Assembly (NCBI RefSeq): GCF_014905175.1
Contig: NC_057788.1
Location: 10,168,001 to 10,232,000 of the forward strand
DNA from: Aphidius gifuensis
Lineage: Eukaryota; Arthropoda; Insecta; Hymenoptera; Braconidae
Direction: 5' to 3'
DNA length: 64,000 bases
Within the stretch, counting starts at the first letter, position 1, and every line of letters starts with the position of its first letter. Below the pieces are notes generated by a model. It saw only the letters and a list, made by a program, of their open reading frames with translations. It was not told the origin of the DNA and did no database searches. Position numbers and translations under genes: made by a program. Positions 55,666 through 64,000 of this stretch are shown here, one piece after another.

Positions 55666-57320
55666 TTTAAGTAGATACTCTCAAAATATATATTAAAATC
55701 AAAAAATAATGATGAACTTGAATCTGTTACAACCAGAATAAAATAAACAAAAATAACCAAAAAAAATAGATTAATTAATTTTTGTTAAATACAATTCAAA
55801 GATTAAAAACACGTGGGTAAAAGTTTTTTTGTTTTTTCTAAAATGATCTTTTTGTCAACAAAACTTTCAGCTGAAAACGACTCTTCACAGCTTTCTAAAA
55901 ATTTAAAATTGAATTTATATAAATGTCGATAATTAAAAAATCTACTTGCTAACAAAACAATAGCCGGTAATTTTTCAGCTATATTGCGTGAATGTAGTGG
56001 TGTCTTCTCACTCTTCTGTTATAGAACTGCTTCTGCTGCTTCTTGCTCCAGTAGTGCGGGAGTTATTGCGGGTCCAACAGTCCGTTTCACAGGGTATTAC
56101 AATTTAGGGCTCTTTTCCTCCACTGGCGGCGCTTGTGAAGCTTATGTAATTTGTATGTGAAATCCAAAGTTGGGCTTATTTTATCCGGCCGTATTATACG
56201 CCGTATGATATGGCTTTTTTTTTTGGCGTCGTATTATACGTTTTATCCGCAGATCGCTAAAAAAGAAATTGGTAAAAATTTAAAAATAAAATATGTAATT
56301 TATTTATGAAATAAAAAAAATGTCCCAGGAAAAGCAGTAGCTAAGGAAAAGATGTAGTTAAGGAATTAATGTAGCTTGAAACATAGTTTTTCTGGCCACT
56401 TTAATTCCTTAGCTACATTTTTCCCTTAGCTACTGCTTGTCCTTGAGATTTTTATTTATTTGATAAAGAAAATACATGTTATTTTATTTTTGAAAAATAA
56501 AAATGTCCAAGAAAAAGCAGTAGCTAAGAAATTAATGTTGCTTACCACATAATTTTATTAGCTACGTTAATTCCTTAGCTACTGCTTGTTCTTGGTATTT
56601 CCATTCATTTAATAAATAAATTACATATATTTTATTAAATAAATCAAATAAATACATTTTCATTGTTTAAATTTTTTTTGTGTTTATTTTTTTTTAATTT
56701 ATTTTTTAGCGTGCGTAGTTGAATGCGCAGTCAGCAAAAAGGGGGTGCTTTCGTTCAGTGGTTTATTTTTTTTCACTTCGATGCGCATGATCATACACAG
56801 GCGCATATTATGCAAACGTGAAGAGAGAACAGTAGCGTCGCATATGTCATTCTTCAAAAATAAGATATCAAAACAATTAAAACGTAACTAATCCAGCCCT
56901 TCGTGTACTACGCTGTTGCAAACTAGCTTCCTGAATTGAAAAAAAAAAAAACCACTGAAAAAAAAGATCCGAAAAAATGAGTGTATCTCTAACGGACCCC
57001 AGGTGCTTTCTTCCGATAGTTTATTTTTTTTTTCAATTTATTTCTGAGCATGCGTAGTTGAATGCACAGTCATCAAAAAGTTAGTTTGCAAATAATTCTT
57101 AAAACATATGATTTAAAACATAGCTGATCCAGCCCCTCATGTACTACGCTATTGCAAACTGACTTTTTGTTGACTGCGCATTAAACTACGCATGCGCAAA
57201 AATAAATAGGAAAAAAAATAAACACCCATAAGAAAGTACCTAGTCAATTTGCAACAGCGTAGTACATGAGGGGCTGGATTAGTTATGTTTTTAATTCCTA
57301 CATATTTTGAATCACAAGTA
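55666..57320. other. Intergenic of the second copy: foldback units and MITE
   Basis: Palindromic GCAGTAGCTAAGGAA units lie at about 56,325-56,610. The GTAGTACACGAAGGGCTGG-type element lies at about 56,880-57,290 and is larger than in copy 1, owing to an extra ~120 bp (57,000-57,100, ggtgctttcttccgatagtt) that copy 1 lacks. Confidence 0.55.
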
Positions 57321-57329
57321 AAATTTATA

Positions 57330-58230
57330 ATTTATTCTTAGAAACTCATTTGGTTGAAGGAAAATATGAGTCTATTGCAAATTCATTTGAAAAAAAATTT
57401 GATATACTTGTAAATTCTTTTAAAGACAAATATGAGTTAATTGTAAATACATCGTCAAAAAATAACGAGTCAGGAAAAAAATTATCAGAAATACCAAATC
57501 AATGATAAATTCATTTGAAAAAAATTAGAAGCAGTTTAAATTTATTTGAAACCAAATTTGAGATAATGGCAAATTCCCCAGCTAAAATAATGAAATAACT
57601 GCAAATTTATCCGATGAAAATATAGTTTAATGGTTTTTACATTCATTCCAAAAGTAGAAGCATTTGTAAATTTATTCGAAAACAAGTACGAATTAATGGT
57701 AAATTTGTCCACTAACAATAATAGCCATCTACAGAAGCATTTGAAAATATTCAAACGATGATGAATCTGATCTTACAGAAAATCAACAATAATAAGCTAC
57801 ATTAGTGAAAATGTTATTTTAAAATGCATTAATACAAAAACTTTAATTTCAATAATTAATCGCTGGAACCACAATGATGTTGAGGTGAAAAAAAAATAAT
57901 TAACGAAATCGTTATTGGCACCGATACGGAGAAATTTACGGGAAATACGAGGGCATTTACGGGTTTCGCACACAATGTAATGCGAGTCTTACACAGACAA
58001 TGGTGGCTATACTTACCGTAAATCTTTCCGTAACTTATCCCCGTAAATTCTCATTCGGTAACCATATACCGAAAATGAAACTGTTTTTGCATAAATTAAT
58101 TAAATAATTTACTATTTAGGTTGACGTATTAGATTTAACCAAATATAAATTACAAAATAGAAATTCAAAAATTTAAAATTTAAATGAAAATGATGAAGGA
58201 AGTTACAGTTGTCATTCAACTGATAATCAT
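57330..58230 (+). pseudogene. Coiled-coil plus Ig-like gene relic, copy 2 (many indels)
   Basis: Same gene as 44,837-45,740, but the first exon is broken by a cluster of 1-4-base losses between 57,485 and 57,790 (e.g. ttatcagaaataccaaatca against ttatcagaggaaaaatataa). The Ig part (AATCGCTGG..., DEGSYSCHS-like) is retained. The MITE in its intron is likewise eroded at 58,035-58,075. Confidence 0.6.
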
Positions 58231-58352
58231 ATATTCATATTAACAAAACAATTTTTTACGATTTGTTTGTTCAACATGGTAATTATTATAAATAAATACG
58301 TTAATAAATTTTAATAAATAATTCCACGTTTTATTTTTCTGATTCATTTGAT

Positions 58353-58604
58353 TTGTTGGATAATTATTTCTTTTTCAGTAATTCCTTAATTAATAATGCT
58401 GATCACTTTGTTCAAGCATTTACACACTTAAATAAATTGAAATGCATCAAAATATTACTGAGCTATACGACAAAAGATATAACAATGAATCTATTTGAAA
58501 TAATTAATAGTCTTCCAGAAGAAATTAATGAAATTCATATACTTGATGAATGTTGGTGGGAGTACGGTAATCGAGCAGTTCTTTTCGTAAGTTTTTATTG
58601 AATA
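58353..58604 (+). pseudogene. F-box/LRR exon 2 relic, plus strand, copy 2
   Basis: Reads as in copy 1 (NADHFVQAFTHLNKLKCIKI, INSLPEEINEIHI) with donor gtaagttttt. Here the upstream acceptor context is cleaner (tttcag/taattcc). Confidence 0.7.
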
Positions 58605-58807
58605 CCAACTAATTTTTTATCGCCGCAGTGACAATCAAATAAATACAAATCATTTATATAAATTTCTATTATTTTCATAAATCTAAAAACAGAAAATCAA
58701 TGTTTTTTTATTTTTTAATAATAGAAAAAGAGAAAATAAATACTTTATTTCAATTTTTTTCTTTACCTGAAAAAAATCTAGTGGTTATGGAAAAACTTAG
58801 TTTACTA

Positions 58808-61800
58808 TCCCAGGTAGAAAACTTCCGTCGGCCCGACTGTCGGCCGACTGAGTGTCCCGACTTATTAAGTCGGAGGAAAGTCGGGATTTCAGTCGGGCCG
58901 ACGTCGGATATTCTGTTAAATTCCCTTAAAGTAAAAAATTTAGAATATCGATTGCATTTTCCAAAAGAAACTAAATTGTTGATAGATAGACTATTTATGT
59001 TTGTAATTTGTTTCTAATCATTCTAATCATAAATATTTTTCAATAGATTAAGCATAATTTGTACTCGAATTAACATTAAAATGACAGCTTGAGATTTAGT
59101 CGAATTTTAGACGACATTTATGAGAAAACGGTTCTCATCAATTACTTTATCGAAAATACTAAGCCTGCTGTTTTACCGGCAGGCTAGCGACAGTAATTTT
59201 GAATATACACTTTAACAATCATGTTCATGTTTGGATCGGTTTGGATTAAAAACAACAAGTTTAATAAATAAAAAATCGTCTTGAATATTGTATTAGAAAT
59301 ATAATACCGATTGTTTTAACATCTGTATATTGTATTGTTGACTCAGGTATATTACTATTATGATTATTATCATTATCATGTTAGGAAATAGGTAGCTAAC
59401 CATACCAACTTTTCCTTGGACATTTTTTATTTATTTTATAAATAAAACATGTAAAATTATTTAACAGAAATAGAAAAGAAGGAAAAACAGTAGCTAAGAA
59501 GAAAAAGATGTAGCTAAGGAATTAATGTGACTTAGAATTATTTCCTTGAGACATAATTTTAGCAATAATTCCTTAGCTTCATCTTTTCCTTAGCTACTAT
59601 TTTTCCTTGGACATTTTTATTTTTTAAAAAATAAATTTACATGTATTTTATTTATAAAATAAATAAAAATGTCCAAGGAAAAGCAGTAGCTAAGGAAAAG
59701 ATGTAGCTAAGGAATTAATGTGACTAGGAAATTATTTCCTTGAGACATAATTTTTTGGCAACATTAATTCCTTAGCTTCATCTTTTCGTTAGCCACTATT
59801 TTTCCTTGCTACTACTTTCCCATTTTTATTTTTTAAAAAATAAATTTACATGTATTTTATTTATAAAATACATGTAAATTTATTTTTTAAAAAATAAAAA
59901 TGTCCAAGGAAAAATAGTAGCTAAGGAAAAGATGAAGCTAAGGAATTAATGTTGCCAAAAAATTATGTCTCAAGGAAATAATTTCCTAGTCACATTAATT
60001 CCTTAGCTATAGCTACTACTCCCTTGGACATTTATTTATTTTATAAATAAAATACATGTAAATTTATTTTTTAAAAATAATTGGGAAAAATAGTATGGAA
60101 AAGATGAAGCTAAGGAATTAATGTTTAAAAAATTATGTCTCAGGAAATAATTTCCTAGTCACGTATTAATTCATAGCTAACTACTTCCTGAACATTTTTA
60201 AATTTATAAATAAAATATATGTAAATTATTTTTTAAAAAATAAAATGTCCAGGAAAAATAGTAATAAGGAAAAGATGAAGCTAAGGAATTAATGTTGCCA
60301 AATTATGTCTCAAGGAAATAATTTCTAATCCTATTAATTTATCTTTACCAACTACTACTCATGGACATTTTTATTTATTTTATAAATAAAATACATGTAA
60401 ATTTATTTAAAAAAAAAAAATGTCCAAAGAAAATAAAGAAATAACTAAGGAAAGATGAAGCTAAGAGAATTAATGTTGCCAAAAATTAATGTCAAGGAAA
60501 TAATTTCTAGTCACATAATTCCGCCCAGCTGGCATCTTCATAGCTTCATTTGGACATTTTTAATTTTATAAATAAAAAAAATATATGTAAATTTATTTTT
60601 TTAAAAATAAAAATGTCAAGGAAAAACAGTGTAGAAAGATGAGTAAGGTGTGTTGCCAAAATTGTATGTCTCAAGAAATATAGTCACATTAATTCCTTAG
60701 CTACATTTTTCATATAGCTACTGCTTTTCCTTGGACATTTTTATTTATTTTCAAATAAAATACATGTAAATTTATTTCTTAAAAATAAAAATGTCAAGGA
60801 AAAACAGTGGCTAAAGATAGTAAAATTAATGTTATAGAGTATGTCTCAAGGAAATAATTCCTTAGTCACATTAATTCCTTAGCTACATCTTTTCCTTAGC
60901 TACTGCTTTTCCTTGGACATTTTTATTTATTTTATAAATAAAATACATGTAAATTTATTTCTTAAAAATAAAAATGTCCAAGGAAAAATAGTAGCTAAGG
61001 ATAAATAAAATACATGTAAATTTATTTTTTTAAAAATAAAAATGTCCAAAGAAAAGCAGTAGCTAAGGAAAAGATGAAGCTAAGGAATTAATGTTGCCAA
61101 AAAATTATGTCTCAAGGAAATAATTCCTTAGTCACATTAATTCATAGCTACATCTTTCATGCTTTACTGCTTTCCTTGGACATTTTTATTTATTTTATAA
61201 ATAAAATACATGTAAATTTATTTTTTAAAAATAAAAATGTCCAAGGAAAAATAGTAGCTAAGGAAAAGATGAAGCTAAGGAATTAATGTTGCCAAAAAAT
61301 TATGTCTCAAGGAAATAATTCCTTAGTCACATTAATTCCTTAGCTTCGCCAACTACTTTCTGGACATTTATTATTACTATAATAAAATCCATGTAAATTT
61401 ATTTTTTAAAAATAAAAATGTCCAAGGAAAAATAGTAGCTAAGGAAAAGATGAAGCTAAGGAATTAATGTTGCCAAAAAATTATGTCTCAAGGAAATAAT
61501 TCCTTAGTCACATTAATTCCTTAGCTACATCTTTTCCTTAGCTACTGCTTTTCCTTGGACTTTTCTATTTTTGTTAAATAAATTTACATGTATTTTATTT
61601 ATAAAATAAATAAAAAATGTCCAAGGAAAAGCAGTATGGTTAGCTACCTTATTTCCTACATGATAATGATAATAATCATAATAGTAATATACCTGAGTCA
61701 ACAATACAATATACAGATGTTAAAACAATCGGTAATTATATTCTAATACAATATTCAAGACGATTTTTTTATTTATTAAACTTGTTGTTTTTAATCCAAA

Positions 61801-62061
61801 CCGATCCAAACATGAACATGATTGTTAAAGTTGCATATTTAAAATTACTCGTCAAAACTAACATGCCATTTATTCAATAATTGGTGACTTTTCCTTCTCA
61901 GCACAATAACATTCGTAAAGCTAATTATATATTTATATTAAATGATCCATAACATAAGCAATACTTCTATCACAGGCTAGTTTCTTTTAATACATCACAG
62001 AAATTTAACAAGTAATATTCTTATCCGGCCTGAGAACTATCGGGCGCGTGAATACCTGGGA
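58808..62061. mobile_element. 3,254-bp inverted-repeat DNA transposon with TA target, filled with palindromic units
   Basis: Ends TCCCAGGTA / TACCTGGGA, flanked by TA (58,806-58,807; 62,062-62,063); the first unit copy shows the empty site near 46,509. Inside: a GC-rich hairpin (58,828-58,905, gtcggcccgactg/cagtcgggccgac); then outer ~200-bp inverted arms (about 59,195-59,395 and 61,630-61,845; ttggatcggtttggattaaa, actcaggtatattactatta); then an array (59,460-61,640) of about a dozen units of ~185-205 bp. Each unit is itself palindromic: aaggaaaagcagtagctaag...attaattccttagctac...gctactgcttttccttggac, joined by ttatttataaataaaatacatg. No transposase is present. Confidence 0.85.
59460..61640. 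repeat. Tandem array of palindromic GTAGCTAAGGAA units
   Basis: Unit starts lie near 59,485, 59,670, 59,895, 60,075, 60,240, 60,415, 60,610, 60,785, 60,970, 61,045, 61,235, 61,415 and 61,615 (partial). Units at the right are clean; those at 60,060-60,700 have many small deletions. Confidence 0.8.
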
Positions 62062-62389
62062 TAAACTAAAATTTAAATAAATTATTGCTATTTTTGTTTG
62101 AGAGTAAACTGAAATATTTGTTTAATAAAGAATTTATTTTTTTTTTTTTTTTGCTAATAATGTTATTTTCTTTTTTTATACTTGCAGATATTTTTTTAAA
62201 AATCCCAGATAATCAGTTTATAATATTATTTTTGTGCATAAATGTTTTCTAATGATCATTAAATTTATATGGCAGAAAACTTTTACGTTATTACTATACA
62301 GTGGTATTCTGTTTATTATTATTATTATTATTATCCTATCTTTGTGAAAAATTTTTTTTCGTATGTGTTGTCGGAAAAAGAGGACCAAT

Positions 62390-62397
62390 TGACGTCA
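62390..62397. promoter_or_regulatory. CRE/ATF-type site, annexin D'
   Basis: TGACGTCA in the shared context gaccaat-TGACGTCA-caaatacacgtggtgg. Confidence 0.6.
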
Positions 62398-62488
62398 CAA
62401 ATACACGTGGTGGTTTTGTCTTGATATATACAATATATCTCCTTTCATCTACTCAATTGTCAATGGTCCACGTTGTTAGTATTATATT

Positions 62489-63071
62489 AGGGTTCTGACC
62501 TTTTCACCATGGCATCTGGTGGCCGAATAGTAAACTATTTCCAAATGGTCGGAATCATAATAATAATATAATACATACAGGACATACCAACGCATACAAA
62601 TAGTGAAGTAGTAGTGAGTCGTAGCCAAATGTCAAAATACGTATACAGATTTAATATTATAAATAACAATAAATATATTGATAATTAAAAAATGAATGTC
62701 GAGGCTGGTATTTCTCCAGAGCGTATAAAAGAAACTAAATATATATGTTCAGTAGGAAATTCTATCAATCTTACTAGAAAAAATTTTAATTTAATATTTC
62801 ATATATTTTTAAAGCCCAATAAATACCTAATTATAGACAAAATAATTAAATAATTAAAAACAAAAACTTGGAAAAAGTAGATCGTTTGTTATTGTAGAAA
62901 AATTTATCAAAAATGATCGATAATGATATAATAAAAATATAACACTCAAATAATATACTGTATTTATTATTCAAATAGAGCTCAAAAAACCATTTGGAAT
63001 GCGCCATGTTGACACACGGACACGGTGAGTGTAGGTAAGGGCTACTAAACTCCGCCCATAGGTCAGTTCCC
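62489..63071. mobile_element. ~580-bp element inserted between CRE and transcription start, copy 2
   Basis: Relative to the promoter at 50.2 kb, extra sequence starts at AGGGTTCTGACCT and ends at AGGTCAGTTCCCT, imperfect inverted ends (11 of 13). Copy 1 (about 46,935-47,450) has the same insert with eroded ends. It contains the 53-codon frame. Confidence 0.5.
62692..62853 (+). CDS. Small open frame (53 codons), copy 2
   Basis: Counterpart of 47,120-47,281 with one residue changed. No recognised domain. Confidence 0.2.
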   Translation: MNVEAGISPERIKETKYICSVGNSINLTRKNFNLIFHIFLKPNKYLIIDKIIK

Positions 63072-63302
63072 TTATAGAACCGTACTACCGGTACTACCGT
63101 AGAATAGTGTAGAACAGCCATTCAACCGTCTCACTGCATCTCAGGCATCTCACGAGACTGCACGAGACTGAAACTCGAAATAGGCATAACCTAAAAAACT
63201 CTTGAACAAGTGAGCACGTGTTTATAGCTCGCTTTATTGAAACTCATAAAAGTTTTTACTTATAAATATTTATCGAAGAAATTTGATTGATTATACATCA
63301 AT

Positions 63303-64000
63303 ATGAACGGATACGAATACGGACAAGTAAGATTTATAAAAACAAATATCTATGCTTTTAATTTTACATAATTTATATTAGTAACAAAAAAAATTTTAAT
63401 ACTGCAAAATAATAATAGAATTTGATAATAAATTTTTATTCTTCTTTATATATTTTTAATGTTTTAGAAAATAATTTTAAGAGAATTTAATTAGTTTTAT
63501 TTCATCATTTTTTTTTTTTAATTGTTTGTTACAGGAACCACAAGGCCCACCACAAAGTCGTAATCCATCGGGCATGCCATATCCATCTGGTAATCAATCG
63601 ATGGAAGATATGTCAATGCCAATGCCGATGCCAACTCAAGCAACAGCGTATCCACGTCAGCCAGGGATATATCCATATTTAATGGAGCCATATTTGGTTC
63701 AATCAACAACGTATCCAATCATCTCACCTATACATCCAAGTCAACTACTACAAGCTCAATCTAGTGATCCTAGTGAAGCAATGTTACAACGACCGCAACA
63801 AGCATATCCACATCGAGCATCTCAGGCTCTGGACCAAGAAAATTTTTGTACAGTTCCAAAACCAATAGCACGAACACCAATTATCAATCCAATGCATACA
63901 GTACAACCAACAGCACCACCAGTAAGTCCACAATTAGTAGGTGAATACAATTATGCTCCACCAAACAATTACCATACACCAGCATCTTCTCGTCGAGTTG
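63303..64000 (+). CDS. Annexin D' (5' part, runs off the window)
   Basis: Exon 1 63,303-63,326 (MNGYEYGQ) and exon 2 from 63,535, open to the window edge. The tail differs from D by scattered substitutions (MEDMSMPMPMP, AYPRQPG, EPYLVQS, SSDPSEAMLQ). The visible part covers only the N-terminal tail up to SSRRV; the repeats, calcium sites and C-terminal tail lie outside. By colinearity with D a hydrophobic tail is expected, but this is not seen. Confidence 0.8.

Larger units (their letters stand above)
62064..63302 (+). promoter_or_regulatory. Promoter and 5' UTR of annexin D', with inserted element
   Basis: Colinear with 46,510-47,659. The CRE at 62,390-62,397 lies 913 bp before the ATG because of the inserted element. 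5' UTR phrases: cattcaaccgtctcactgca, gaacaagtgagcacgtgttt. Confidence 0.6.
51946..64000. repeat. Second copy of the ~12.4-kb unit (first copy 39,534-51,845)
   Basis: From the first base after the gap (tttggcaaatatttctcgag) it is colinear with 39,534 onward. The offset is about 12,384 at the F-box/LRR gene and about 15,643 at annexin D/D', the difference being mainly the 3,254-bp insertion at 58,808. Coding identity is very high. Either a recent tandem duplication or an unmerged second haplotype. Confidence 0.9.

Noticed and set aside
59460..61640. CRISPR-like array
   Set aside because: The regularly spaced units are themselves palindromic, the spacers are not unique, and the host is a eukaryote with spliced genes. 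It is a foldback/satellite array inside a transposon.
1..64000. tRNA or rRNA genes
   Set aside because: I saw no convincing cloverleaf or rRNA segment on reading; a covariance-model scan would be needed to exclude short ones.

Overview
The window is very AT-rich eukaryotic DNA with short spliced genes (GT-AG introns, mostly 80-450 bp), insect-type proteins (SEH1, SMYD4, UDP-glycosyltransferase and cacophony-type calcium-channel relics), many small inverted-repeat transposons and one 100-N scaffold gap (51,846-51,945). It looks like an insect, and the composition and gene types would suit a hymenopteran, perhaps a braconid parasitoid wasp; that placement is inference, because no marker gene fixes it.

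The dominant theme is a head-to-tail array of annexins of the A7/A11/B11 type (Pro-Tyr-Pro-rich N-terminus plus four annexin repeats), nearly all on the + strand. Every locus is built alike: a tiny first exon (MNG...Q), one large exon coding the N-terminal tail and repeats 1-3, a 182-nt exon for most of repeat 4, and a short last exon. Four loci are complete: A (23,701-25,934), B (31,180-33,217), C (34,804-36,728) and D (47,660-49,717). A fifth, D', starts at 63,303 and runs off the window. At least five dead loci lie between them (7.84, 11.1, 12.3-17.7, 26.2 and 50.5 kb), and a stray reversed exon lies at 5.6 kb. A and B keep all four type II calcium sites, D keeps one and C none. D and two dead copies carry a hydrophobic C-terminal tail. 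All promoters that can be read share a TGACGTCA (CRE/ATF-type) site.

Layout. 0-3.6 kb: an F-box/LRR relic, then three tandem copies of a secreted two-domain protein gene of which only the last is intact. 3.9-7.6 kb: a small acidic protein gene, a broken SEH1, and a broken SMYD4-like gene. 8.2-11.1 kb, 19.8-23.3 kb and 27.2-28.4 kb: three copies of a block carrying strong hairpins and exon-like pieces of an unrecognised minus-strand gene. 12.4-17.1 kb: a foldback structure with LTR-like arms around a decayed viral glycoprotein relic, sitting inside a dead annexin. 19.2 kb: a broken UGT. 37.5-39.5 kb: a candidate DNA transposon beside a calcium-channel exon relic.

39.5-51.8 kb and 51.9-64.0 kb are two near-identical copies of one unit of about 12.4 kb: calcium-channel relic, palindrome, F-box/LRR gene on the minus strand, coiled-coil/Ig relic, F-box exon relic, annexin D. 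They meet at the N gap, so they are either a recent tandem duplication or two haplotypes joined in one scaffold. The second copy holds an extra 3,254-bp inverted-repeat transposon filled with about a dozen palindromic units.

The array reads as birth-and-death evolution: copies arise by unequal exchange, most decay through internal deletion or element insertion, and the survivors diverge in calcium binding and membrane attachment.
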